A stretch of DNA of 64,000 bases from Sulfitobacter sp. DSM 110093 (GCF_022788715.1 NZ_CP085167.1:1175001-1239000); one strand, 5' to 3'. Counted from the first letter of the stretch, positions 49,712-59,425 are shown. The notes: generated by a model not told the origin, from the letters alone. Numbers and translations are program-made.

Positions 49712-50875
49712 ATGACCGAACGCATGACGCCGTTTGAACTGATGGAAAAACTCATCAGTTTTCCCACCGTGTCGCGGGAAACCAACATCCCGCTGATCGA
49801 CTGGGTGGCCGATTATCTCTCTAGCCACGGCATCGAAAGCCATCGCTATATCGACCCCGAACAGCCCAAACATGCGCTTTTTGCTCATGTCGGCCCATGG
49901 GAAGAAGGCGCGGTGGTACTGTCGGGCCATACGGATGTTGTGCCGATCGACGGCCAACCGTGGGAGACTGACCCCTTCACCGTGACCGAGCGCGATGGTC
50001 GCTATTATGGACGCGGCACCTGCGACATGAAGGGGTTCGATGCGCTGGCGATCTGGACACTGGTTGAGGCGCATTACGCCGAAGTGAAGCGTCCGCTGCA
50101 AATCGCACTCAGCTTTGACGAAGAGATCGGCTGTACTGGGGCGCCGCCGATGATCCAAGCGATGCAAGGTGTGGTGCCAAAGGGCTCTGCCGTGATCGTA
50201 GGTGAGCCGTCGACCATGCAAGCTGTAACCGGGCACAAAGGCGGCATTGGCTTTAACACGCATTTGGTTGGATTTGAGGTCCATTCCTCACTGCTGCACA
50301 CCGGGGTCAACGCGATCATGGCCGGGGCCAAACTGATTGAATGGGCCAACGACGTGAACAGCGATAATATGGCCGCCCGCCCGTCTGAGACAGCGGCGAT
50401 GTTCGATCCGCCTTTCACCACTGCCCACGTTGGTGTGATCGAAGGCGGCACAGCGCATAATATCACCGCGAAAGACTGCAAATTCGCGATGGATTTCCGC
50501 GTGGTACCGGGCGAGGACAAAGACAAATGGGGCACGGCATACCTCAAAGCGGTGCGCGAGGTTGAAAAACAGATGCAGGCCGTGGTGCCAGAGACCTACA
50601 TTGAGACATCGACGCGATTTGATGTACCTGCATTGCAGCCTGAAAAAGACGGCGAGGCCGAGCAGATCGTGCGCCAGATCACGGGCGACAACGCGAGCCA
50701 CAAGGTCAGCTATGGCACCGAAGCCGGACAGTTTCAGGAAGCGGGTTATTCCGCTGTGATCTGCGGCCCCGGCGACATTGCGCAGGCCCATCAGCCCAAT
50801 GAATACATCGAGGTGGCGCAATTTGAGGCAGGCCATGCCTTCATGCGCAAATTGCTGACCCGTCTGCAAGGCTAA
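49712..50875 (+). CDS. Acetylornithine deacetylase (ArgE-like, M20)
   Basis: A 387-residue zinc metallohydrolase of the M20 family. Metal ligands fit GHTDVVPIDGQPW (His, ~72), GRGTCDMKGFD (Asp, ~105) and SFDEEIGCTGAP (Glu pair, ~138). It resembles ArgE, which deacetylates N-acetylornithine, but the transporter context suggests it may also deacylate imported N-acyl amino acids. AAGGAAG ribosome site. A hairpin follows the stop at 50883-50903. Confidence 0.85.
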   Translation: MTERMTPFELMEKLISFPTVSRETNIPLIDWVADYLSSHGIESHRYIDPEQPKHALFAHVGPWEEGAVVLSGHTDVVPIDGQPWETDPFTVTERDGRYYGRGTCDMKGFDALAIWTLVEAHYAEVKRPLQIALSFDEEIGCTGAPPMIQAMQGVVPKGSAVIVGEPSTMQAVTGHKGGIGFNTHLVGFEVHSSLLHTGVNAIMAGAKLIEWANDVNSDNMAARPSETAAMFDPPFTTAHVGVIEGGTAHNITAKDCKFAMDFRVVPGEDKDKWGTAYLKAVREVEKQMQAVVPETYIETSTRFDVPALQPEKDGEAEQIVRQITGDNASHKVSYGTEAGQFQEAGYSAVICGPGDIAQAHQPNEYIEVAQFEAGHAFMRKLLTRLQG

Positions 50876-50882
50876 GCCGGGG

Positions 50883-50903
50883 GCGGGGGCCCGCTGCCCC
50901 CGC
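50883..50903 (+). terminator. Hairpin after the ArgE-like gene
   Basis: GCGGGGGC (50883-50890) and GCCCCCGC (50896-50903) form a perfect 8-bp stem with a 5-nt loop, 8 bp after the stop. No T-run follows. It may separate the ATPase-ArgE message from the oxidase gene. Confidence 0.6.
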
Positions 50904-50977
50904 TACCCGGCAAGACGATCTGCAATTTTTCCGGCCGCCTGATGCTGCTCGCGCGGCCAAAGCTTAAAGGCCGCGCC

Positions 50978-52324
50978 ATGTCCTCCTTTCCTATCACGCT
51001 CTCTAGCCCCGCCAGCTATCCCCGCACCCCTCCGCGCGAGAGCGAGGTCGTGGTGATTGGTGGCGGGGTGATCGGCGTTTGCACGGCGCTGTTTCTGGCG
51101 CGGGCAGGCAAACAGGTCACGCTTTTGGAGAAGGGCCGCATCGCCGCCGAGCAATCCAGCCGCAACTGGGGCTGGATCCGCCAGCAGGGGCGCGACTCTG
51201 CGGAACTGCCGATCATGGTAGAGGCCGCGAAGCTTTGGCGCGAATTGGCCCCCCAGTTGGACCGTGACATTGGTCTGAAACAGACGGGGGTCACCTATCT
51301 GGCAAGCTCCGAGGCCAAGATGCAGGGCTATGCCGACTGGCTGCCCCATGCGGCGGCGAATGGTATCGACAGCCGATTGATGGACGAAGGCGAAGTTGCC
51401 GCCGCTTTTCCGGGGCTGAGCAAAACCTACGCCGGGGCGTTGGTCACCCCGTCTGATATGCGCGCAGAGCCTTGGGCGGCGGTGCCCGCCCTTGCGGCCT
51501 TGGCGGTAAAGGAGGGCGTGCGCATCATTGAAAACTGCGCGGTGCGCAAGCTTGACCTCGCCGCTGGCCGCATCGCGGGTGTGGTGACCGAAGCCGGCGC
51601 GATCCGCACAGCATCGGTTGTGCTGGCGGGCGGAGTTTGGTCGGCCCTGTTTTTGCGCGCGCATGGGGTCAACCTGCCTCAGCTTTCGGTGCGCGAATCT
51701 GTTGTCGCGACCAATGTGCTGCCAGAAGTTCATGCAGGTGCGGTGGCCGAGGCTGGGCTTGCCTTTCGCCGTCGCGCCGATGGCGGCTATACGCTGGCAC
51801 CGGGGGCGGCGCCGGACCTTTACATCGGCCCCGATGCCTTCCGCGCCTTTCGCCACTACCTGCCGCAACTGCGCGACAACCCGTTCGGCCAACGGCTCCG
51901 CATGTCAGCGCCAAAGGGGTTTCCCGACGCGTGGACCACCCCGCGCCGTTGGGCCGCTGACAGTTTCAGCCCGTTTGAAGCGATGCGCATTCTTGATCCC
52001 ACGCCCGATCATCGCCGACTGCGCAAAGTGCTAAAACAATTTGCAGCGCTTTATCCTGCACTGCCGCCCATCACAGCCCGCAATTCATGGGCCGGAATGA
52101 TCGACACAATGCCTGATATCGTGCCGGTGGTGGATCATTGTGCACAAATTCCGGGCCTTACCATCGGCACGGGAATGTCCGGACATGGCTTTGGCATCGG
52201 GCCGGGTATGGGACGTGTGCTGGCGGCTCTGGTCATGGGCGATGCGCCGGGGCATGATCTGACTAGATTTCGCGCCGATCGGTTCAGCGATGGCACGCCC
52301 ATCCGCCCCGGACCGGCGCTTTAA
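50978..52324 (+). CDS. DAO-family FAD-dependent oxidoreductase
   Basis: A 448-residue flavoprotein with the Rossmann motif VVVIGGGVIGVCTALFLARA (~24-43) and a second FAD segment SSRNWGWIRQQGRDS (~62). The C-terminal FAD loop is GTGMSGHGFGIGPGMG. The family contains D-amino-acid dehydrogenases, glycine and sarcosine oxidases and opine oxidases; which one cannot be told. It acts on a C-N bond of an amino acid, which suits a catabolic role downstream of the two M20 hydrolases. ATG 50978 chosen over 50942. Confidence 0.85.
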   Translation: MSSFPITLSSPASYPRTPPRESEVVVIGGGVIGVCTALFLARAGKQVTLLEKGRIAAEQSSRNWGWIRQQGRDSAELPIMVEAAKLWRELAPQLDRDIGLKQTGVTYLASSEAKMQGYADWLPHAAANGIDSRLMDEGEVAAAFPGLSKTYAGALVTPSDMRAEPWAAVPALAALAVKEGVRIIENCAVRKLDLAAGRIAGVVTEAGAIRTASVVLAGGVWSALFLRAHGVNLPQLSVRESVVATNVLPEVHAGAVAEAGLAFRRRADGGYTLAPGAAPDLYIGPDAFRAFRHYLPQLRDNPFGQRLRMSAPKGFPDAWTTPRRWAADSFSPFEAMRILDPTPDHRRLRKVLKQFAALYPALPPITARNSWAGMIDTMPDIVPVVDHCAQIPGLTIGTGMSGHGFGIGPGMGRVLAALVMGDAPGHDLTRFRADRFSDGTPIRPGPAL

Positions 52325-52348
52325 TTTCATTTTATCAAAGGACAGACC

Positions 52349-53515
52349 ATGCCGATCAAGAACCGCTTTGCCGAAACCCACGCCGAGATCACCGCATGGC
52401 GCCGTCACCTGCATGAGCATCCAGAACTGCTGTTCGATCTGCCCAAAACCTCGAATTTCGTCGAGGAGAAACTGCGCAGCTTTGGCATCACCGACATTAC
52501 CACCGGCATCGCGCAGACTGGCGTGGTGGCGGTGATCGAGGGGCAGAGCAACTCCTCTGGCCGCACCATCGGCCTGCGCGCCGACATGGACGCGCTCCCG
52601 ATTATGGAGGCGACGGGGCTGCCCTATGCCTCCAAAACCCCCGGTAAGATGCATGCCTGTGGCCACGATGGTCATACCGCCATGCTGCTGGGTGCGGCGC
52701 AATATCTGGCCGAGACGCGCAATTTCGATGGGCGTGTCGTGCTCATCTTCCAGCCCGCCGAAGAGGGCGGTGGCGGCGGTGAAGTCATGGTGCAGGAAGG
52801 GTTGATGGATCGTTGGGACATCGATGAGGTTTACGGCATGCACAACATGCCGGGCCATCCAACAGGCCATTTCGCCATCCGCGAGGGCGCGCTTCTCGCG
52901 GCAGCGGACGAGTTCAATATCACGCTGACCGGGCAGGGCGGCCATGCTGCCGCTCCGCATGAGGCGATAGATACCAACCTCGCCGCCGCCCATGTGTTGA
53001 TCGCGCTGCAATCCATCGCCAGCCGCAACACTGATCCGCTAAAGCAGGTCGTCGTCTCGGTCTGCACCCTGCGCAGCGATACCGAAAGCCACAATGTGCT
53101 ACCGCATCAGGTGCTTTTGCGCGGCACGGTACGGACGCTGGACCCCGAGGTGCAGGATCTGGCCGAACAACGCTTGCACGACATCACCCGCCTGACGGCA
53201 GAGGCGCATCAGTGCAAGGCCGAGATCGATTATCAGCGTGGCTATCCCGTGACCCGCAACCACGCCGAGCACACCCGCTTTGCCGCCGAGGCTGCCGATC
53301 AGATCACCCCCGGCACCGACCGTGACACACCGCCCATCATGGCGGGCGAAGATTTCTCTTACATGCTGAATGCGCGACCGGGGGCCTATATTATGATCGG
53401 CAACGGCGAGGGGGCGACGGTGCACCACCCGGAATATGATTTCGATGATGCTGCGATCCCGGCGGGTTGCTCGTGGTTCGCGCAGGTGGTTGAGGACCGG
53501 CTGGCAAGGGCGTAA
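52349..53515 (+). CDS. M20 aminoacylase/amidohydrolase, copy 1
   Basis: A 388-residue cytoplasmic zinc hydrolase of the M20D (hippurate hydrolase / N-acyl-L-amino-acid amidohydrolase) type. Metal residues lie in GKMHACGHDGHTAMLLGAA (Cys and His, ~103), PAEEGGGGGEVM (Glu, ~142), GMHNMPGHP (His) and GEDFSYML. It follows the oxidase gene by 24 bp with an AAAGGA ribosome site and precedes a close paralogue by 68 bp. Confidence 0.92.
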   Translation: MPIKNRFAETHAEITAWRRHLHEHPELLFDLPKTSNFVEEKLRSFGITDITTGIAQTGVVAVIEGQSNSSGRTIGLRADMDALPIMEATGLPYASKTPGKMHACGHDGHTAMLLGAAQYLAETRNFDGRVVLIFQPAEEGGGGGEVMVQEGLMDRWDIDEVYGMHNMPGHPTGHFAIREGALLAAADEFNITLTGQGGHAAAPHEAIDTNLAAAHVLIALQSIASRNTDPLKQVVVSVCTLRSDTESHNVLPHQVLLRGTVRTLDPEVQDLAEQRLHDITRLTAEAHQCKAEIDYQRGYPVTRNHAEHTRFAAEAADQITPGTDRDTPPIMAGEDFSYMLNARPGAYIMIGNGEGATVHHPEYDFDDAAIPAGCSWFAQVVEDRLARA

Positions 53516-53583
53516 GCATATGCCAGATAAATGCGACTGCATGAAAATCAGCGCCAAACCCAACTTCAGAGGATACTTCCCAA

Positions 53584-54747
53584 ATGGCCGTTAAGAACCG
53601 ATTTGCCGAGCTGCATGACGACATCACCGCATGGCGCCGCGACCTGCACGAGAACCCCGAGATCTTGTTCGAGACGCATCGCACTTCGGGCATCGTGGCC
53701 GAGAAACTTCGTGCTTTCGGCTGTGATGAGGTTGTCGAAGGCATTGGCCGCACGGGTGTTGTCGGTGTCATCAAGGGCAAAGAAACAGGGTCGGGCAAAG
53801 TGATCGGCCTGCGCGCCGATATGGACGCGCTGCCGATCAATGAGCAGACAGGGCTGGATTATGCCTCTAAAACACCCGACGCGATGCACGCCTGCGGCCA
53901 TGACGGCCACACCGCGATGCTGCTAGGTGCCGCGCAATATCTGGCGGAAACCCGCAACTTTGACGGCACGGTTGTTGTGATCTTTCAGCCCGCCGAAGAA
54001 GGCGGCGGCGGTGGTCGCGAAATGTGCGAGGACGGCATGATGGACCGTTGGGGCATTCAGGAAGTCTATGGCATGCACAACTGGCCGGGCATGCCCACAG
54101 GTTCCTTCGGCATCCGCCCCGGATCATTCTTTGCCGCGACGGATCAGTTCGACATCACCTTTGAGGGGCGCGGGGGCCATGCCGCCAAACCGCATGAGAC
54201 CATCGACACCACAGTCATGGCTGCTCAGGCCGTTCTGGCGCTGCAAACCATCGCCGCACGCAATGCCGATCCGGTAGAGCAGATCGTGGTTTCGGTCACC
54301 GCGTTTGAGACATCCTCAAAGGCGTTCAACGTGATCCCGCAGCGGGTGCAGATGAAAGGCACCGTGCGCACGATGTCGGCAGACGTGCGCAGCCTTGCTG
54401 AAAAACGCATCAATGAGATTTGTAACGGCATCGCTGCAACTTTTGGTGGCAAGGCCGATGTGACCTATCACCGGGGCTATCCGGTCATGGTGAACCACGA
54501 AGAGCAGACCGAATTCGCAGCCGACGTGGCGCGCTCCATCTCTGGCGATTGTAGCGAAGCGCCTTTGGTCATGGGCGGCGAGGATTTTGCCTTTATGCTC
54601 GAAGAACGCCCCGGTGCTTATATTTTGGTGGGCAACGGCGATACCGCAGCGGTGCATCACCCCGAATACAACTTCAACGACGAAGCTATCCCGGCGGGTT
54701 GCAGCTGGTGGGCGGGGATCGTCGAGCAACGGATGCCAGCGGCGTAA
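53584..54747 (+). CDS. M20 aminoacylase/amidohydrolase, copy 2
   Basis: A 387-residue paralogue of the gene just upstream, with the same order of motifs: DAMHACGHDGHTAMLLGAA, QPAEEGGGGG, GMHNWPGMP, GGEDFAFML. The two share long identical runs such as AAQYLAETRNFDG, so they arose by duplication and have diverged mainly at the substrate side. AGAGGA ribosome site. An intrinsic terminator follows at 54767-54795. Confidence 0.92.
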   Translation: MAVKNRFAELHDDITAWRRDLHENPEILFETHRTSGIVAEKLRAFGCDEVVEGIGRTGVVGVIKGKETGSGKVIGLRADMDALPINEQTGLDYASKTPDAMHACGHDGHTAMLLGAAQYLAETRNFDGTVVVIFQPAEEGGGGGREMCEDGMMDRWGIQEVYGMHNWPGMPTGSFGIRPGSFFAATDQFDITFEGRGGHAAKPHETIDTTVMAAQAVLALQTIAARNADPVEQIVVSVTAFETSSKAFNVIPQRVQMKGTVRTMSADVRSLAEKRINEICNGIAATFGGKADVTYHRGYPVMVNHEEQTEFAADVARSISGDCSEAPLVMGGEDFAFMLEERPGAYILVGNGDTAAVHHPEYNFNDEAIPAGCSWWAGIVEQRMPAA

Positions 54748-54766
54748 TCCTTTGACACATGAACTG

Positions 54767-54795
54767 AACGCGCCTCCCTCTGGGGGCGCGTTTTT
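54767..54795 (+). terminator. Intrinsic terminator after the M20 pair
   Basis: AACGCGCCTCC (54767-54777) and GGGGGCGCGTT (54782-54792) pair over 11 bp with one wobble and a 4-nt loop, then TTT (54793-54795; five T residues counting the stem end). It ends the + strand catabolic run opposite the convergent glycosyltransferase gene. Confidence 0.8.
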
Positions 54796-54804
54796 CGTTG
54801 GGGG

Positions 54805-55848
54805 TCAGCCGCGTTCCCAGAGCGCGTTATAGACGGCTTCGATCCCGTCCGCCTCGGCCCGGGCGCTAAAGCGGCCCACGGCCCAACGTCGCGCGGCGTC
54901 CTTCAGGGCGGCTTGATCCTCTTGCGCGAGCAGTGACAGCGCGGCATGAGAGGCCGCCTCTGCTGCGCCCAGAGGTACAACCTTGCCCACGCGACCTGCG
55001 TTAGAGAAGGCCCCGTAATAGCCCGCGTCACTGCCTACGAACGGCACGCCAGACGCCAATGCTTCTAGTGGGACCATGCCGTAGCCTTCGTAGCGCGGCA
55101 GTTGCACCACAAGTGACAGGGCACGCATTAGTTTAGGAAGATCGGCGGCGGGATATTCCCCGATAAAAAGCAGCCGGTCGGCCAGCCCTGCGGCTTCGAC
55201 CTGTGCCTTGAGCTTGGTCAGAAACGCCTCATGCTTGCCACCAGCCCGGCCAATGACCAGCGCCACCGCGCCGGGGCGTTCAGGCAGCAGGCGCAGCATT
55301 GCCTCTACGAAAAGGTCGGTTCCTTTTTCAGGCCGGATGCGCCCCACGGTGGCAATGCCATGGGTGCCGCCAAAACCCAATTGCTCCCAAGCGTTCGCGC
55401 GATTCGTGGCGGGCGAGAAGACATCGGTATCCACCCCATGGGGCACCACGGCGCGGACATGGGGCACGAACTCTGCCGCGCGTTCGGTCGTGGCGATCAC
55501 CGCGTCCATCTGACGGATCAGCCAGCGCGGATAGGCCGAATGCAAGCGTTGCGCGGCAGAGGTGAAAACGATTTTGATATTGGCGCGGCGTACATCGCGT
55601 AGCCAGAGTGCGCTGCGCATCTCAGTATTGCGGCGCACGTGCCAGATAGCGAAGGGGTGATCTGCGGGTGGGTGCTTGCGAGTGATCCGCGCTGCTGCGG
55701 CACGGGTCAGGGGGACCGGACAGCCGGGCAAGGGCTGGCCCACCAACGCCAGATCATGCCGTGTGACCTGCTGTCGGATGACATTTGCCGCTGTTGCAGA
55801 AACCCCGGTGAAATTGCGGTTGTAGTTGGTTACGTAGAGTTCAGGCAT
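54805..55848 (-). CDS. Glycosyltransferase family 4, probable LPS core enzyme
   Basis: A 347-residue GT-B glycosyltransferase. Residues ~165-180 (GIATVGRIRPEKGTDLF) and the donor-binding PRYEGYGMVPLEALASGVPF (~257) mark GT4. It starts MPELYVTNYNRNFTGVSATA. Its start overlaps the waaA stop by 8 bases, which argues for sugar transfer to the Kdo-lipid A core. The donor sugar is unknown; mannose-type LpcC activity is a guess. Confidence 0.88.
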   Translation of the reverse strand: MPELYVTNYNRNFTGVSATAANVIRQQVTRHDLALVGQPLPGCPVPLTRAAAARITRKHPPADHPFAIWHVRRNTEMRSALWLRDVRRANIKIVFTSAAQRLHSAYPRWLIRQMDAVIATTERAAEFVPHVRAVVPHGVDTDVFSPATNRANAWEQLGFGGTHGIATVGRIRPEKGTDLFVEAMLRLLPERPGAVALVIGRAGGKHEAFLTKLKAQVEAAGLADRLLFIGEYPAADLPKLMRALSLVVQLPRYEGYGMVPLEALASGVPFVGSDAGYYGAFSNAGRVGKVVPLGAAEAASHAALSLLAQEDQAALKDAARRWAVGRFSARAEADGIEAVYNALWERG

Positions 55849-57136
55849 CGGGCGGCCCCTTACGCAAACCCAAGGCGGTGATCAGCCGCTCGGCGATACT
55901 ATCAAGCTTGTCGGTTTGCGCCGCGGCATATTCTTTGGCCGCCGCCACACCATTGGTCCGCGCGACATCATCCGTCAGCAGGTCGGCGACGCGATCGGCC
56001 AAGTCCTGCGTGCCCGCGATCAGACGTGCAGCGCCTGCGGTTTCCATCTCGGCATAGGTTTCGGCAAAATTGGTGACATGGGTGCCTGACAACACCATCG
56101 CCCCGGCCTGCGCGACCTCATAAGGGTTGTGCCCGCCGATAGGGTGGAGCGACCCGCCCAGAAAGACAATCTCAGACAGCGCGTACCATGTGCCCAACTC
56201 GCCCAACGTGTCGGCGAGAAACACCTGCTCTTGCGGCATGTCGCCCCGCGTGCGGCGGCCATGGGTCAGGCCGATGCTGGCGATAAGACCGGCCACCTCA
56301 TCCCCGCGTACCGGGTGGCGGGGGACAAGGATCAGGCAAAGGTTTGGAAAACGTTCCAACAACTGCCGATGCGCCTCAAGTACCGATTTTTCCTCTCCGG
56401 GGTGAGTAGAAGAGGCGATCCAGACGGGGCGCCCGCCCAGAGCCGTCCGGGCTTGCGCAACCGTTTCATCGTCCCGCGGCAGGGGCCCTGCCATGGATTT
56501 AAGATTGATCCCGGGCGCAACCCGGTCGGTGGGCGCGTTGATTGTGGCCATGGCCCGCGCCATCGCGTCATTTTGCGTCAGGATCAGATCAAAGACCCCA
56601 AAGAGAAAGCCCGCCAGCGCCGGCTGTTTCTGCCAACGCGCGATAGAGCGTTGCGAAAGCCGTGCGTTGATCAGCGCCATCGCCGTACCGCGCGCATGGG
56701 TCCGGTGCAGCATCTGCGGCCAGAGTTCACTCTCCACGAAAAGTGCCGCATCGGGACGCCAGTGGTTAAGGAACCGCTTCAGCGGGCCGGGGGCATCCAG
56801 CGGCGCGAATTGATGCCGCGTGCGCGGGGGTAGGCGGCTGCCCACTAAACGGGCCGAGGTGGCGGTGCCGGAGGTGATCAGAAAATGCGCCTGTGGCAGG
56901 GCACGGCTCATTCGGTCAATTAGGGCCAAGACCGACAGGCTTTCCCCGACCGAAGCCGCGTGGAACCAGATCAGCGTAGCGTCAGGGCGCGGCTGGCTGG
57001 CATGGCCGAGCTTCTCCCGTGCGCGTTCCGGTGTGATCCCGGCGCGGCGCAGTTTGGCCATGGATTGCCGTCCGGCGATGGGCAGTATTGCGGTGCTCGC
57101 CGCGACCCATGCCTTATAAAGGAAAGGCGTGCCCAT
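55841..57136 (-). CDS. waaA: 3-deoxy-D-manno-octulosonic acid transferase
   Basis: A 431-residue membrane-anchored GT30 enzyme (KdtA) that adds Kdo to lipid IVA. N-terminal hydrophobic region (FLYKAWVAASTAILPIAG), IWFHAASVGESLSVLALIDR (~58) with the acceptor-side Glu, FVESELWP, and ASSTHPGEEKSVLEAHRQLL plus GGSLHPIGGHNPYEVAQAG for donor binding. It starts 4 bp after the moaA stop and overlaps the glycosyltransferase gene by 8 bases. Confidence 0.95.
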   Translation of the reverse strand: MGTPFLYKAWVAASTAILPIAGRQSMAKLRRAGITPERAREKLGHASQPRPDATLIWFHAASVGESLSVLALIDRMSRALPQAHFLITSGTATSARLVGSRLPPRTRHQFAPLDAPGPLKRFLNHWRPDAALFVESELWPQMLHRTHARGTAMALINARLSQRSIARWQKQPALAGFLFGVFDLILTQNDAMARAMATINAPTDRVAPGINLKSMAGPLPRDDETVAQARTALGGRPVWIASSTHPGEEKSVLEAHRQLLERFPNLCLILVPRHPVRGDEVAGLIASIGLTHGRRTRGDMPQEQVFLADTLGELGTWYALSEIVFLGGSLHPIGGHNPYEVAQAGAMVLSGTHVTNFAETYAEMETAGAARLIAGTQDLADRVADLLTDDVARTNGVAAAKEYAAAQTDKLDSIAERLITALGLRKGPPDA

Positions 57137-57140
57137 CGGC

Positions 57141-58148
57141 TCAGCCGCCCGTATGGCTCATGTGGCGCGGCATCTGACCGTCGACGCGCTGGCGGGAATA
57201 GTCGAAATCATGCCCCTTCGGCTTGCGGTCGATCGCCGCGCGGATCGCCTCTTGCAGCGGCACATCCGTATCGGGGTGATCGCGCAGCGGGGCACGCAGA
57301 TCGGCCACGTCTTCTTGCCCCAGACACATGAAAATCTCACCCGTACAGGTCACCCGAACACGGTTGCAGCTTTCGCAGAAGTTATGGCTCAACGGGGTGA
57401 TGAAGCCGATCTTCTGCCCCGTCTCTTCGAGACGTACGTAGCGGGCCGGGCCCCCGGTACGCTCGGCCAGATCGGTAACGGTGTAATGCTCCGCATAGCG
57501 CGCGCGCACGTCTTTCAGCGACCAGAACTGACCAAAGCGATCTTCGTTGCCCAGATCACCCATCGGCATGACTTCGATCCAAGTCAGATCAATCCCACGC
57601 TCGGCGCACCATTCGGTGATGCGCGGCAGCTCGGGCTCGTTGAAACCCTTGAGCGCCACGGCGTTGATCTTGATCTTCAGCCCTGCACGTTGCGCCGCAT
57701 CGATCCCGCGCAGCACCTGCGGCAGACGGCCCCAGCGGGTGATATCTGCGAACTTTTGCTCGTCTAGCGTGTCGAGCGAGACATTTACCCGGCGCACCCC
57801 GGCGGCATAGAGATCGTCGGCGAAGCGTTCCAGCTGGCTGCCGTTGGTGGTCAACGTCAGCTCCTTCAGCGCGCCACTGTCGAGATGCCGTTTCATCCCT
57901 TCAAAGAAGGTCATGATCCCGCGCCGCACCAAAGGCTCCCCGCCGGTGATGCGCAGTTTCTCAACGCCCAGATTGACGAAGTTGCTGCACAAACGGTCCA
58001 ACTCCTCCAGCGTGAGGAGTTCCTTCTTGGGCAGAAAGGTCATGTTCTCCGACATGCAGTAGACGCAGCGAAAATCGCAGCGGTCGGTGACGGAGACGCG
58101 CAAGTAGGTGATCGCGCGCATGAAAGGGTCAATAAGGGGTGCTGTCAT
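57141..58148 (-). CDS. moaA: GTP 3',8-cyclase MoaA
   Basis: A 335-residue radical SAM enzyme of molybdopterin synthesis. The first cluster motif is CDFRCVYC (~23-30), the second cluster cysteines are in [19 protein letters not shown] (~260-280), and the C-terminus ends in Gly-Gly (HMSHTGG), required in MoaA. It converts GTP to 3',8-cyclo-dihydro-GTP. It leads an operon with waaA and a glycosyltransferase; no other mo genes are in view. A later ATG gives [13 protein letters not shown]. Confidence 0.95.
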   Translation of the reverse strand: MTAPLIDPFMRAITYLRVSVTDRCDFRCVYCMSENMTFLPKKELLTLEELDRLCSNFVNLGVEKLRITGGEPLVRRGIMTFFEGMKRHLDSGALKELTLTTNGSQLERFADDLYAAGVRRVNVSLDTLDEQKFADITRWGRLPQVLRGIDAAQRAGLKIKINAVALKGFNEPELPRITEWCAERGIDLTWIEVMPMGDLGNEDRFGQFWSLKDVRARYAEHYTVTDLAERTGGPARYVRLEETGQKIGFITPLSHNFCESCNRVRVTCTGEIFMCLGQEDVADLRAPLRDHPDTDVPLQEAIRAAIDRKPKGHDFDYSRQRVDGQMPRHMSHTGG

Positions 58149-58233
58149 GCCTTATAGGTAATGCTCCGCCCACTGCGGGGCAAGCGGCATTTGGGCGATT
58201 GATAAGGGGGTAGGGCGCAGATAGTCTGGCGGC

Positions 58234-58722
58234 ATGACACGTATTATTATCCCGCTTTTCATCGTGGCCGCCTCCGCTGGCTGTAGTAATCTGGCTGACC
58301 GTTTTGGGATAGAACGCGCCCAACCCGAAACGGCATCCGTATCGGCAGAGGCCGCGGCGCCTGCGCCCACTGCCGCACCAATCGCGGCGTCCGGCAGCAG
58401 TGCAGAGGCGCTGGATACGACAACAGCGGCAGAGCGCGAAGCCGCCACCCGCGCCCCGACCAGCGCCGGTTCTGTTTTGGGAACGACTGTGGTCAGCCTT
58501 GGCAGCGCGGCAGAGCCGGGGCTGTGGTTGAAAACGCCCCTCGTGAAATCCGAGCAGCCCGGCCGCGTGACCAACCCCGCCACGGGTAAATCGGCCGCCG
58601 TGACGCTGATCCCACTCGAGGGGCCATCGACGGCAGGCAGCCGTATGTCGCTGCCCGCCTTGCGTTTGATCGGCGCCTCGCTGACGGACCTTACTACGGT
58701 CGAAGTGTCGGCCGAAGGTTAG
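58234..58722 (+). CDS. Small lipoprotein of unknown function
   Basis: A 162-residue lipoprotein: signal MTRIIIPLFIVAASAGC with a lipobox ending at Cys 17, then an Ala/Thr/Pro-rich linker and a short conserved-looking C-terminal domain (LGTTVVSLGSAAEPGLWLKT, LPALRLIGASLTDL). Roseobacter relatives are, to my memory, sometimes misnamed D-galactarate dehydratase; nothing here supports that enzyme. It is divergent from moaA and converges on the alkD-like gene 4 bp away. Confidence 0.72.
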   Translation: MTRIIIPLFIVAASAGCSNLADRFGIERAQPETASVSAEAAAPAPTAAPIAASGSSAEALDTTTAAEREAATRAPTSAGSVLGTTVVSLGSAAEPGLWLKTPLVKSEQPGRVTNPATGKSAAVTLIPLEGPSTAGSRMSLPALRLIGASLTDLTTVEVSAEG

Positions 58723-58726
58723 GGGA

Positions 58727-59425
58727 TCAGCCTGTGCCTTCTGACTTTTTCAGCAGGCGCAGCGCTTCTTTTACCGCGACAGGTTTCATCGCTTCCCCAT
58801 GCGCCGCGATAAAGGCGCGGGTCCGCTCGGGGTCGTGTTTCGACAGGTCGCGCAGCCAAGCGCCGATTGCCTTTTGGATGAACTGGCGGTGATCTGGAAC
58901 CATTGTTGCCGCCCAGCCGAGGATGCGGTCGCGCGCGTCGAGTTCCTCGGGCTTTGGGTTGTTCTGCTTGGTCCACGGCAGGGTCGACACCAGCACCGCA
59001 CGTCGCGTCCAAAGGTGGTCGGAGGCGACGCAGCTTTCCAATTCATCAAGGCGGGAGGGCTCAGCCGCCAGACGTTTCTGCGCCGCCATGCTGGCATGAT
59101 CGGCAATTGCCCAACTATCAAAATCAGGGGTCCAACTGGCGATTAGCGCCCAAGCTGCCTGATCGTCGGGCCGCAGCCGTGCTTGGGTCAGCAGTTTGGC
59201 GGCAGCAACGCGCGCCTCAAAGATGTCCGACTGCCACAGCCCGTCGGCAAGGGCGACACGGCCCTCAACATCAAGCGCCTCGCGCCAAGCCTGTGTGAGT
59301 TCGGCGATTTGCGGGTTTGTTAGCCCAAGGTAACGACGGTCGGCCTTGTGATAGGCGCGCATTTCTTCGGCCCGGGCCGGGTTGGCCTGCGTTTCAAGTT
59401 CTTCCAGAGCGGTTTCAATAATCAT
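58727..59425 (-). CDS. DNA alkylation repair protein, AlkD family
   Basis: A 232-residue all-helical HEAT-repeat protein. Features are the first helix pair (ANPARAEEMRAYHKADRRYLG), a WTPDFDSWAIADHAS segment with the Trp and Asp expected in AlkD-type glycosylases, and WTRRAVLVSTLPW. It likely excises alkylated bases such as 3-methyladenine. ATG 59425 overlaps the glmS stop by 4 bases, an odd partner suggesting translational coupling in a glmU-glmS-alkD message. Confidence 0.9.
   Translation of the reverse strand: MIIETALEELETQANPARAEEMRAYHKADRRYLGLTNPQIAELTQAWREALDVEGRVALADGLWQSDIFEARVAAAKLLTQARLRPDDQAAWALIASWTPDFDSWAIADHASMAAQKRLAAEPSRLDELESCVASDHLWTRRAVLVSTLPWTKQNNPKPEELDARDRILGWAATMVPDHRQFIQKAIGAWLRDLSKHDPERTRAFIAAHGEAMKPVAVKEALRLLKKSEGTG

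Noticed and set aside
58234..58722. D-galactarate dehydratase
   Set aside because: That name may be attached to similar small proteins, but at 162 residues with a lipobox it cannot be the enzyme.
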